This document shows positions 46,050 through 55,438 of a DNA stretch of 64,000 nucleotides, one piece after another. The first letter of the stretch is position 1, and each line of letters opens with the position of its first letter. Source of the stretch: Anthoceros angustus (lineage: Eukaryota; Streptophyta; Anthocerotopsida; Anthocerotales; Anthocerotaceae); contig MU008163.1 in assembly GCA_010909165.1 (NCBI GenBank), positions 248,001 through 312,000 on the forward strand, in the 5' to 3' direction. The translations under genes and the position numbers were made by a program. Below the pieces are notes generated by a model. The model ran no database searches, was not told the origin of the DNA, and was given only the letters and a program-made list of their open reading frames with translations.

Positions 46050-47040
46050 AATCTCTCAACCTTCCTCCTCAAACGGGCCAAGAAAGATCACAACCACATA
46101 ACGCAGCTCACACTCTCAGTCACACGATCCCTTCCCCTTGCAAACGGAAGCTTCCATCACCATCTCATAAACATCCTCCCGTTCCACGCCTCCCTATCCC
46201 TCTTTCCCGCAGAAGGAATCAGGACATCGTCCTCAAGCCTGCAAGCTTCTATTCCCGTCCCCCGCACGGTTTCCTGGCCGTAAAACTGTCAAATGCATCG
46301 GCGGGCCGTGAATTGTGAAGAAGCCGCAGATTTGGAAACCGGCGATGCGAGATTGCGCGCTCCTCAGACCTAACACGCTGCCACCGCCACTGCAACTGCT
46401 GCCTTCACGACTGGCGAGCTTCACGACTCGCTGTATCGGCCATCCGCTAGCCGGGAGCTCGCAAGGGAAAGGAATGGACAAGTCTGGAGCAACACGCGAC
46501 CCGAAGCGTCTCTTACACATCACATAAGGCCGGTTGCTCACCGACTTGAGTGCAGTCACTCTCTGCACCTGACGATTAAAAAACAAAGGCATCAGTAATC
46601 GCGGCTGGGACGTCACCCCACGGCGTCGGCCGCTCGAGATGCTCTCTCGGCTTTTTAACATACGGTCTTTGACTGTGAAGGTCGGCGCCGTGTCGCATGC
46701 GGTTAGCTCTCTGTTGCAATACATATTGTAATTTTAAATATCAAGTATTAGGAGAAAATCGGTGGCCCGAGTCCCGACAGGAGCCACGTGAGGAAGGAAC
46801 AAGGAAGCCGGCATGTTGCGAAACGGCCGACGGGCACGATTCACGATTCGAGACACACATTTTTGCAAGTCGGAGAAACGGCCTGACAGGAGGAAAGCAG
46901 GGAACGTGGACCACTTCTTTCGGTGCCTGCCTCTGCAGTGTTTGGAAACACAGCACTAACTTTTGAGGAAAGTGTCAGAAACAGTTAGGGCGAAAAGCAG
47001 GAGAAGCTGGAGCAAGCATCCATTCTGGGGCAAGTGCAGA
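46050..47040. other. GC-rich upstream region without recognised gene
   Basis: A - strand frame of 163 codons (46,724-46,233) shows no family resemblance and has biased composition. It is probably untranslated leader and promoter of the MASS-like gene. The part 46,740-47,040 shows nothing. Confidence 0.3.
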
Positions 47041-47057
47041 GACATGCAGTGTGTATT

Positions 47058-48110
47058 TCACCGTACATTTTCTGGTCTGAAGTTCTGAACTTGTATTCGG
47101 GGAACACAACACCTTGTGTGTGAATGATTCTCTGGCAGGGATTTATGGAACGTATGTACCTGATGAGAGCCTGTAGAAGATGGCTGTAGCCTGTGATCCT
47201 GCTGGAGATGCTGTGGGACGTGCTTGTTGGGTTTGGTCAGGCCGTCATTCTCGGGTTTCGCAGAGCCCGAGGTCAGGGAGGAAGGCACGAGGAAGGTGGG
47301 TTTGTCCGTGAGCGAGCCTGTGCTCATGACGGGCTGTAGTCTATATCTGTAACATGCAACATGAAACATGCAGCATGTTATGGATTTAAAATTTCAGAGC
47401 CAGGACTCTGAAGTCAAGATAGACAAAAGGAGTGTACGTACTGTGGCATGGTCTGGAGAGGATCGTGCAAGCAGAGCCACAGAGAGTGAATTCCACTCGG
47501 ATATAGCCCAGGAAACAGTGAGGATGTCATCCATCCACCAAGTCCTTGTCGAGCGAATAGGCCGCCTCCTTGTCCTTTTTAAGTGGCTAGCCTTGACTGG
47601 GCTTCACTCGCTGTCAAAGGGATAGAAGAACTGGAGTTGGAGACAAGTATGCTGGCTTACGAAACTGTTTGAGGACCTTAAACGTGGATTCTGAGTAAGT
47701 AGAGGATTTGTGTGGTGGATGGAGATGGATTGAAGGAGAGCGGGAGATTGGTGACCAGACAAGCTGCCAGTTGGTTTGTTGGTGTTCTGATGATGGGTCA
47801 CGGACACTGCTTTACCAGGATGGGGATATGGAAGCTGGAGACTTGCACTGCTGAGTAAGCCAAGCCTCCAAGGCTCCAACCTCTGAATCTGGAGTCGCTG
47901 CACATCTGCCATACTTGTTTCTTCAATTGATGCAATTTGAAGTGGACAGATCTTGTGGTCAGCTTGTCGCTCCAGATACTGGCTGACTCCTCTGCCATAG
48001 TCCCGGTCTTCCCGGCATGAGAGAGCCCTCGTGGGAAGGTGCTGCAGAGTCCTCCGCCGCTAAAGCTTGACCGCCAGCGGCCCACGGGCCACAAGCTGGA
48101 GGGTACCTAC
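47058..48110 (-). other. Possible multi-exon gene fragment, unrecognised
   Basis: A - strand segment at about 48,020-47,818 reads YGRGVSQYLERQADHKICPL, QIASIEETSMADVQRLQIQR and LEPWRLGLLSSASLQLPYPH, ending at a GT of donor type (CCTG/GTAAAG). Further Ser/Gln/Pro-rich open stretches are at 47,790-47,640 and 47,360-47,160, the latter ending CATCAG/GTACAT. The composition looks like protein and splice borders are plausible. I do not recognise the family, and no start or stop can be fixed. Confidence 0.25.
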
Positions 48111-48289
48111 GCACGAGACGACAAAACTGGGAACACAGGGAGGGATTTGCTAGACTCCCCAGTAACCAATTCAGCAACGTCAACCATAACATAAATTGCA
48201 AGATCCTCGTTCTCGTACTTTCGTCCAATTTACCATTGTTGTTGCTGTAAGTATGTACATACTACATGCTGTAACAGCAATGGTCAAAT

Positions 48290-48430
48290 ATGTACCTGCG
48301 TAGTACAGATTGCCAAGTGCAAAGATGGTGAATGCATACAGCCATTCTCTCCTAAAGAGGGTGAATGCATATTGCTACTCAGTCCGAAAGAGGGTGACTG
48401 CGTGATGCTTCTCACTGCTGTTGGGTGCAA
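48290..48430. repeat. Short imperfect direct repeats
   Basis: AAGAGGGTGAATGCATA-like words occur three times (about 48,322, 48,354, 48,388) with diverging spacers. The surrounding 48.1-49.2 kb shows no recognised gene. Confidence 0.4.
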
Positions 48431-49262
48431 CATCTTGGCCTCGGATAAGAGGCAACTCTGCGTTTCAATATGCACAGTAGGACAAAATCAGACTGGTTAC
48501 AAACAGTGTTACAAACCATAGACAACCAACGGATTGCCATGTGAACAATTGAAGTGCAAACTTATTAAAGTTTCACTGTCCCGGTGTGCTGCAACGTGAC
48601 TAGGAATAGGATTGTTTGTCATGTTTGTCAGACGGCACGAAGCTTTCAGGAAAAGCGGACTCCCAAAATCAGATTCTTCTGCTCCTTCCCAAAATCAGAT
48701 TCCTCTGCTCCTGCGACCCTGGTGATACAGCACCCAAAACGTGTGAATTTTGAAGAAGCAGGAGAGGACTGAACATGAGCGAAAGGGAGATAGAAAGGCC
48801 ATAAACACAGGCAACCAGCCACGTCTACCACAACACCGCCCTCCAGATACCCATGTCCAGCGACTAAACCATAGCAAGAATGACAAATCCCAGCCCATAC
48901 CAAACCAAGCCAAGCAAAGCAAAAGACTCCTTCTCCTAGCCTCGGAGGGAAGTAACAGCAACATTAAGCCGACATGCGCACGTTCAAAGCAACAACACGC
49001 CAGGACAAGGAAGAGGGCCACGAAGCAGGAAACACTCTTTCAGCGGTGATAACCCTGCCCGATTAGGGTCTTGCCCTTGCCTTCTCCTGCTGCTCCTTGC
49101 AATTTGAAGGCTGCAGACAATGCCAAGCATGTGGTAACGAGCCGAGAGGTTCCCTTCCCCACGGTTTTCAACTTCGTAGCAGTAGCTGGCGAGCTTGAAG
49201 CCTTAATTTGGGGTCACTTCCCGACAGCAACCCCAACCCCAAAAGACGGTTTCGTTGCTATT

Positions 49263-49980
49263 TCATAACTCATTGGAAGCTGTTGGGAAACCATCAGCGT
49301 GCGTTTGATCCGCAAGTGACACAAAATAGGGAGGAAACTGGACACAACGTGTGAAAAAATACTTGTGCTCTTCATCGTCCTGATTTATTTTCACAGAAGG
49401 CTTTCGTCTGCCACTGAGAGGACCTCCAACCGTGTCCCATTTCTCGAATTGTTTTTGCCTATATATAGCTCTCTCCTTCTCCGCATGTGTCTTGAGGTAG
49501 AACCTGTGCGGGCGTGAGACCCCCTCCTCCCACAACGGAGACTGCTCATCCTGGTCGTTAACGGGATTCTCACACGCGTAGCAGAGTCTACAGCTTCCTT
49601 GCTGATTGATGCCCATGCTCTACAGCCACCCGCTAGTCGAATACAAAGCACTCTCCTTCCCCCAGACTCTCGGACGCCGGAACTTCCTCAAGGTATTTCA
49701 GACTTTCGGACGCCGGAACTTCCTCAAGGTATTTCAGACTTTCTCCTTCCAGATGATACACCTCTTCAAAACCCTTGCTGAGCAGAAACGAGCTGGCTTT
49801 CTCACACCTAATGCCCCCTCTACCGTACATGGCTACCCGCGGAAGAGGCTCCTGCTCGTTCTCCCCCTCCCCGCCCGAGCTCCCGAGATGATCTTCCACC
49901 CAGGCAGGGAAATCCCTGAACGCCGTCGTCCTGGGATCCACCGCTCCCCTGGACTTCCCTATCTGGATCCACACTCTCCC
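49263..49980 (-). pseudogene. Rhodanese/TrhO-like (UPF0176, plant STR7/8 type) pseudogene
   Basis: The family hydroxylates uridine-34 of tRNA in bacteria, and plants have plastid or mitochondrial relatives. Blocks in order: [20 protein letters not shown] (about residue 9 on, near 49,950), [72 protein letters not shown]. Lesions: the catalytic Cys of the CTGGIRC loop reads Gly-Arg (YGRGGIRC); a 36-base in-frame tandem duplication repeats [15 protein letters not shown] stands after FVFD (about 49,633); one extra base shifts the frame before CRLCYAC; and the last PHC motif has lost its Cys. The N-terminal half is not found in order. Confidence 0.8.
49671..49742 (-). repeat. 36-base tandem duplication in rhodanese-like pseudogene
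   Basis: GGACGCCGGAACTTCCTCAA + GGTATTTCAGACTTTC occurs twice back to back with no visible difference. It keeps the frame and repeats 12 residues. Confidence 0.85.
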
Positions 49981-50429
49981 CTGGGCCGAGCCTCTCAGCC
50001 TGCAAACCTACGCCCTGAAAAACGCCACAGCCAGTCTCACTGCAGAAGCCCGCAGATTCGGAAGCACCAGCTTCCCCAAGCCAGAACCGTGTTTCGCAAT
50101 GGACGGTTTCGGGGACAGGTCGACTCCCGATCTACTATTCCGAATCCGAAATGTTTGTGAACCGCTCCGGTTTTTCATAGCCACGCGCTTCTCCTCCACT
50201 GCTCCTGTGGGGCCCAAGGCAGGAAGTACGCAAAGTTCGAAGCAGAAGGGGAAAAGGAGGAGCACGAAAAGATTGGATGGGCCCGACCGCAGCCTGGATC
50301 GCGCGGGCGCCGGGATTCTGCGATGCGGTTGGCCGGCCGCGGCAGCAGGCATGGGAGATCTGCGCGGCGCTGCCAACTAGCTGCCGCTGCCCGGGAATCA
50401 CTGCATGCATTAGGGACAAGAGGAGCCCG

Positions 50430-51395
50430 ATTGAGCTGACGAGATCGCGCTCCGGGTGTCTGCGCCCGTGGAGCGTTGCAAGGCGTTGCAGGAGGATGCC
50501 ACCTCCTACGGCTCGCGCCTCAGGCGAGACGCGGAATCCATCAGCCAGAACGCGCTGGCGCTGGAGTCGCAGATCAAGCTGCTGGAAGGGGAGATCAATT
50601 TGGCTACGGGCAAAGATCACATTAGCCAACAGCTCGCTGACAGGGTGAGATGGAGTTGCATGGCGCGGGTCCGGGCCCGGGCCCGGGGTCGGGATTTTGA
50701 TTTTGCCAGATCAAGCGTGATTCTGGAATTTTCTATGTTCTCATTTTTTCTGTTCGTTCGTGTGGTGTTAGCTGGAGGAGGAATTGTACAGAGGCCGGAG
50801 TATGATGTACGAGAGTGATTTTGGAGCTCTCCTCTCGCACAAGTCTAATGGTGTGTAATCTTTGGGGAATTGGAACCTCCCAAGCCTCGTGCGGGCTTCC
50901 TAGTGTTTCTTGTTGAGAAAGGCCCTGAGAGAGATTCTGCATGGCATAGCTGTCTAATTAGGCGAGTGCAGATGCTCTCCTCAGTTGTGTTCCAAACCAT
51001 GCAGTAGCGTTGCTTCTATTGGAGTTGAATTATGCTTAGAGGCAGGCTACCTTACTGTTAGGCATCGAAATACATTTCTAGCTTGGCTGTCACACTAGGA
51101 ACCCAAGGTGACGCTTGTTACTAACGGCTGGCTATTGGTGATGGGCAGGTGTATTTCTAAAGTTTGTTCTTGGTCTTGTCTGGCTAAAAGTCAAAGAAGA
51201 GTACAACATCTTCAGGGTAAGGGATTCCAAGGATTTTGGCCGTGCTGCGGCTGCCGTTATCTGTAGCTTCTGATTTTGTCAGATTCTGGTTCTCAATTCT
51301 TTTCTTGGCTCCATGAAATTCGCTGAGTTGCCTATGTCTGTCACCTCAGGATCGCACAGGGAAGTTTCTCGCCATTCCTTCTCTTGTTCCTTCTT
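50430..51395 (+). pseudogene. TMEM120/TMPIT-like protein gene fragment (5' exons)
   Basis: The family is a six-membrane-helix protein with an N-terminal coiled coil. Exon-like pieces: VSAPVERCKALQEDATSYGS through AESISQNALALESQIKLLEG to HISQQLADR (about 50,456-50,643, donor AGG/GTGAGA); LEEELYRGRSMMYESDFGAL ending LSHKSNG (about 50,771-50,850, acceptor TTAG, donor AATG/GTGTGT); FVLGL...LKVKEEYNIFR (about 51,160-51,216, donor CAG/GGTAAG); DRTGKFLAIPSLVPS then TAA (from 51,351). They match in order the family's KFLKMFLGP, KVKEEYN and DRTA-LFL-FPS blocks. The third piece has lost about 10 residues, the fourth runs into a stop, and no membrane part follows. No start codon is in frame with the first piece. 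Confidence 0.7.
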
Positions 51396-51399
51396 AATC

Positions 51400-51960
51400 A
51401 TTCTATGTGAAACGGGTGTCTTCCTGCCCTGCCAGTGCAAGCTTATCAGGTGCTAAAGGATCTTTTTGTGCGTTACACATCTTCTGTTGTGTTTTTGTCT
51501 TATTCTTTGTCAGGGTAGGTTCTGGTTCGTCCTCTCGTAAACTGATCTCTGGGTTATGCGACCAACTGAATAGGCATGGTTGCTGTTTTTCTATACAAGT
51601 CTCGCCCTCAGGGAAAACATATTGAGAGTTAATGGTAGTGACATCCTGCAATGGTTATATGTCTGATCTATGATTTGGAGTGCTCTGTTACTGTTGAACC
51701 CGTGCTTTGGGCTGTGTATTGCTTCCAACCTTGGATGCTGTCTCAGTCCTTTGACCTGCTGTACATGTAGGTGGGCCTGCGGCCAGCCTCTTTCTGAAGA
51801 GGAATCAGAATGGCAGGCATGTCTCTTAACTATTTGCTTGCCACAGTCCTTTGCGCTCCTATTGTGACAGTGCGCAAACAAGTGCGCGCACCAGGAAATA
51901 TACTTGTGTTGTTTGAAATTGAAAGACCAGCTTTGTGATTCTGACGGAATCACAAACTGC
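51400..51960. other. Spacer between TMPIT fragment and palindrome
   Basis: No coding signal recognised. Composition is balanced. Confidence 0.3.
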
Positions 51961-51969
51961 GTCTGGGTA

Positions 51970-52715
51970 GAAAGGGGTGATGGAGAAACCCCTTTCTACC
52001 AGACGTTGGTTTTCTATGTCTCTTCTTGGTCTGCAAGTGAGAGGGTACCGTTCAGCTTGGGCGGTCTGGGGAGTGTTGACGAACTATGGGATGGGGGATC
52101 TGGTGCTTTTGGTTGTTGAGGACAAATTGTTACCCTATCCTAAGCATCAGGATGTGCTCAAACAGGGTCAACTATACGTCGTGCTTAAAAGGTTTGATCT
52201 GAACAGCGTTTTCCAGTGCTCATTCACACGTAGTGTTATTGTCACAGAAACTCCTGATATCCTCGGGCGTTATCAGGTAGACAGTGGGTGTGTGCCGGGG
52301 GATAGTGGGGGAACCCACTGTCCCCCAGGGGATAGTGGGGGAGGAATGTTCTCCTATCCCTATGGCCGTCTGCTGGGCATCAACGTAATCGGTGAGTATA
52401 TCAGTGGGTATAGTCGGTGAGTATATCAGTGTGTACAGTCTACGACCCGTGTTCATTCCGATGGTCGTTATTAAAGCTGTATATGGCCACGCAAGCGGTG
52501 AGTCAATTGGGTCTTTTCTACTCCAGATGCCATCTTCCTTTGGCTCTCACTTCATGCCTGACACAAACTTTGAGCACCACGGAGGAGGCTTTGTCTAGCA
52601 TGTTGTTGCAAATGGAATGGAAATCTCATTGATTCAGGCCCCTGCATCTCAACTTCAACTATTGTGAGAATACTCTTGATGCAACCTGCTTGCACGAGAC
52701 AAAGATGTTGAAGAA
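51970..52715 (+). pseudogene. Trypsin-like peptidase remnant, left arm of palindrome
   Basis: The open frame at 51,977-52,420 reads MGDLVLLVVEDKLLPYP, YVVLKRFDLNSVFQ, VIVTETPDILGRY, then GCVPGDSGGTHCPPGDSGGG and MFSYPYGRLLGINV. GDSGG is the loop around the catalytic Ser of trypsin-fold peptidases, and GRLLGINV is the usual following strand. The GDSGG stretch is present twice because of a 30-base repeat (52,301/52,331). His and Asp of the triad were not located. After a break the stretch VYGHASGESIGSFLL continues the family sequence. It is probably a broken gene: frames end and restart near 52,400-52,440, where GGTGAGTATATCAGTG is duplicated. Confidence 0.6.
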
Positions 52716-52918
52716 GATCAAGTTATCTTCCTTGGCCTCATCATTTGTTCTTTAACATCTTTGTACCGTGTAGGCACTGCAAGTTGCGTCAACCGTATTC
52801 TCACAAGAGTTGAGGTCAGGTTCAAAAGGGTTCAGGTTTAGGGAGGAGGCTAAATCAATGAAATTTCCATCCCATTTGCAGTACATGTTCGACAGAGCCT
52901 CCACCGTGGTGCTCAAAG

Positions 52919-53090
52919 TTTGTTTGTAACAGGCATGAAGTGAGAGTTTGTAACAGCCATGAAGTGAGAGTTTGTAACAGCCATGAAGTGAGAGTTTGTA
53001 ACAGGCTTGAAGTGAGAGTTTGTAACAGGCATGAAGTGAGAGTTTGTAACAGGCATGAAGTGAGAGTTTTTAACAGCCATGAAGTGAGAG
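52919..53090. repeat. 24-base minisatellite, seven units, right arm only
   Basis: Seven units of the type GTTTGTAACAGGCATGAAGT + GAGA stand in tandem and differ only by GGC/GCC, CAT/CTT and one TTTT. On the - strand the unit codes for eight residues (NSHFMPVT) and keeps the frame. The left arm of the palindrome has one unit at about 52,545-52,569. Confidence 0.85.
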
Positions 53091-53276
53091 CCAAAGCAAG
53101 GTGTCTGCACTGAAGTTAGGAAGGACCCAATTGACGCACCACTTGCGTGGTCATATACTGTCCGTAGACTATATTCAATGATATACTCAGCGGACATGTT
53201 GATGCCCAGCAGACGGCCGTGTAGATAGAGAACACTCCTCCCCCACTATCCCTTGACACACACCCGCTGGCTCCCC

Positions 53277-53545
53277 GTGCCTGTGGATGTCAGGAGCTTA
53301 TGTGACAATAACACCATATGTAAATGAGCGCTGGTAAACGCTGTTTAGATCGGACCCCCCGATAATGCCTGTGGATGTCAGGAGCTTATGTGACAATAAC
53401 ACCATATGTGACAATAACACCATATGTAAATGAGCGCTGGTAAACGCTGTTTAGATCGGACCTCGTGACAATAACACCATATGATTTAGATCGGACCTTG
53501 TGACAAGACCACCATATACAAATGAGCGCTGGTAAACGCTGTTCA
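53277..53545. repeat. Nested direct repeats of about 90 bases, right arm
   Basis: GCCTGTGGATGTCAGGAGCT with the following ATGTGACAATAACACCATAT and GTAAATGAGCGCTGGTAAAC occurs at about 53,279 and 53,368, and a partial third copy ends near 53,545. GTGACAATAACACCATATG alone is repeated further (53,387, 53,407, 53,466). Confidence 0.75.
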
Positions 53546-53679
53546 AATTGGACCTTGCAAGCATGACGTATGGTTGCCTTGTGTTGGTAGGATAGGGTAG
53601 TAATTTGTCCTCAACAACCAAAAGCACCAAATCCCCCATCTAATAGGTCGTCAACACTCACCAAGGAGCGTACACTTTC

Positions 53680-54540
53680 GATATGATGTTTTGTGGTATT
53701 CTCGCTCATTTTGCGCACTCATCTTATCTTTCTTATCTTGGTCCATCCGTTTTCTAACAGAAATGCTTGCATGGGAAGAACTGCTAGCATGCATAAATAA
53801 GATCTTCTTCATGCCAATCGTTTCGAACCTAAACTTGCAATATGGCTCAAACTTGCACATGGATGGATATAAATGTATCAAATTAATTCAAAAATTACAA
53901 TTGGAACTCATTGTCGGCACATTCCTTATCTTTAAAGGTTCATGCTTTTTTGTGCAATGCTGCTTTGCTAAAGACCTAGCTTCTATTTATTCTGAAAATT
54001 CCTGAACTCAAAATTTTTAACTCAAAGAAGATAAAGAATATGACCCTTGTGTAGGGCTTAGATGTACACTTTGTTAAATCTGTAAAGTCTTCGAAATCCT
54101 TGTAAAAAAAAGCAAGATGGAGAACCCAAAGCAGAAACCAAATCCATGTCATATAACATCTTTCACAAGGCATTGCACATATGACTTTACCTATGGCATC
54201 ATGAGTGGCTATACGATGTCCCCATGGCAAGATGTGCCGGGAGGCGGGGGAGCCGCATTCACCTGGCTGTCCTAAGCAAAAAACATATATGGGTTGAAGA
54301 GGTTGATGGGGCAATGTAGAGCTATTGTGTGCAAGGACGTAACTCTAATGCCCTCCCCCGAATAAGAGCCCAGAAGGGATCTCCTTGATCTTGCTATAGA
54401 TAGAGTCTAGAAAGCTTAGCTCAGCTCAGTCCTTTGTCAAGGAATGGGGCCGGCAACCCTCTAAACTTTGTCGTTGAGGAGGGTTATGAAGGAAAGGAAG
54501 AATTACCTTGCGGTGGTAGCATATTCATAGCAACCTCAAT
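53680..54540. other. Spacer without recognised gene
   Basis: A Lys-rich - strand frame at 53,651-53,881 and a + strand frame over the same bases are both short and show no family resemblance. The remainder shows nothing. Confidence 0.35.
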
Positions 54541-54557
54541 CACTAATGTGAGTGCGC

Positions 54558-54680
54558 CGTGGGGATAGCTCAGTTGAAAGAGCGTCAATTTGAGGACTTG
54601 AAGGTTGCGTGCATCAATTTGAGGATCTAAAAGTTGCGTGATTTGAAGGTTGCGTGTTTGAGCCACATTAGTCACCGTAT
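54558..54680 (+). repeat. tRNA-derived SINE-like element
   Basis: GTGGGGATAGCTCAGTTGAA with AGAGCG at 54,559-54,583 is close to the 5' half of a tRNA (A box TAGCTCAGTTG). GCGTGTTTGAGCCAC at about 54,652-54,666 resembles a B box. Between them a GTTGCGTG word occurs three times with TCAATTTGAGGA twice, so the body has an internal duplication. It is not a functional tRNA, because no cloverleaf can be drawn. Confidence 0.55.
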
Positions 54681-54737
54681 GGAATATTGTCATTCGTAGA
54701 CTCATCCCAATTTTCTTTTATTTAAAAAAATATTAAT

Positions 54738-54832
54738 AGGATAGGTATAGGATTTTGGGTTGCTTAGGATTTAGGTATGGCCCATGAGGATACAGGATTT
54801 TGGGTTGACTAGGATTCAGGAATGGCCCATTC
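54738..54832. repeat. Two-unit direct repeat
   Basis: AGGATTTTGGGTTGCTTAGG...GGTATGGCCCAT (54,749) is followed by AGGATTTTGGGTTGACTAGG...GGAATGGCCCAT (54,794), a period of about 45 bases. Confidence 0.6.
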
Positions 54833-55101
54833 CTCATGTATACCTACCATACAAATATTTATCTCATCAACACTACACTTCTTAAAAATGATTTCAATTA
54901 TGACTTGATTTAAATGAAGATTATTTTATTTATATTAAAGATTTATTTAAGTGTCAGTGTCATAATGATAATTTATAGTCTAACTTTGCCGTGAAGTAGA
55001 GCTTCCAAGACCCCTAGCGGCTATATACTCTTGCGCTTTTGTGTGAGCTCCTTTCATTACAACATTTAGCAATAAATTTGGCAACAAGCTTGGCTGCAAG
55101 A

Positions 55102-55206
55102 AATCAAACCACACTTAATCATCATATCATGCAATTATATTCTTCTTTAAAGAAGGTTATATACGTCCTTAAGGACAGATGATGATATAATTAAGAGTTT
55201 GATTAA
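55102..55206. repeat. Foldback sequence with nested palindromes
   Basis: AATCAAACCACACTTAAT with ATCAT at 55,102-55,130 pairs with ATGATGATATAATTAAGAGT + TTGATT at 55,179-55,206. The loop carries two perfect short palindromes, CTTCTTTAAAGAAG and GTCCTTAAGGAC. It may be a small MITE remnant or a transcript hairpin. Confidence 0.5.
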
Positions 55207-55245
55207 TTACCAGGCCCCAAAGTGATTTCTTTAGAGTTCTACTGG

Positions 55246-55254
55246 TATAAATAG
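55246..55254 (+). promoter_or_regulatory. TATA-box-like sequence
   Basis: TATAAATAG follows a GC-poor stretch and precedes GCCGCAACC. It fits a plant core promoter, but no + strand gene could be recognised downstream. Only the 3' end of the convergent EB1 gene lies there. Confidence 0.25.
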
Positions 55255-55438
55255 GCCGCAACCTTGGGGGCTACATAGCTGGAGAAGCTGGTGCAAGAAT
55301 ATGGTGTACAAGGATTTGCTATGCTAATGGGCTCAACCGACCTTCGCACAACATCACAAGCTGGCTGTGCATCACTATCCACAAACCCCTATATCTATAG
55401 GATGATTTGAACTCTAGAAGCAACAGGCCGGATATTGG

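Larger units (their letters stand above)
52050..53670. repeat. Large imperfect palindrome (inverted repeat arms of about 0.7-0.9 kb)
   Basis: The left arm, 52,050-52,715, matches the reverse complement of the right arm, 52,745-53,670. Landmarks: GATCTGGTGCTTTTGGTTGT at 52,097 against the complement near 53,625; CGTCTGCTGGGCATCAACGT at 52,367 against the complement near 53,200; GAGCACCACGG at 52,570 against 52,905; GTGAGAATAC at 52,667 against 52,796. Only about 30 bases separate the arms. The arms differ by indels, base changes and repeat expansions, so the duplication is not very recent. Confidence 0.8.
52745..53670 (-). pseudogene. Trypsin-like peptidase remnant, right arm of palindrome
   Basis: On the - strand the order matches the left arm: GDLVLLVVEDKLLPYP near 53,635, NLNSVYQRSFVYG, a decayed GDSGG stretch near 53,250 (SRDSGGGVF), then SAEYIIEYSLRTVYDHASGA and SIGSFLTS. 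Next comes an expanded repeat (NSHFMPVT units) where the left arm has a single GSHFMPDTNF. Frames are broken in the GDSGG region. Convergent with the left-arm copy. Confidence 0.6.

Noticed and set aside
46233-46724. 163-codon - strand frame beside the MASS-like gene
   Set aside because: Composition is biased and no family pattern is visible. More likely leader or promoter DNA.
48750-49049. Lys/Gln/Arg-rich + strand frame of 99 codons
   Set aside because: No family resemblance and no start or splice support.
52919-53090. CRISPR-like array
   Set aside because: 24-base units in direct tandem without spacers; a minisatellite in a coding remnant.
54558-54680. Functional tRNA gene
   Set aside because: Only the 5' half resembles a tRNA. 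The distance between the promoter boxes is too long and no acceptor stem pairs.
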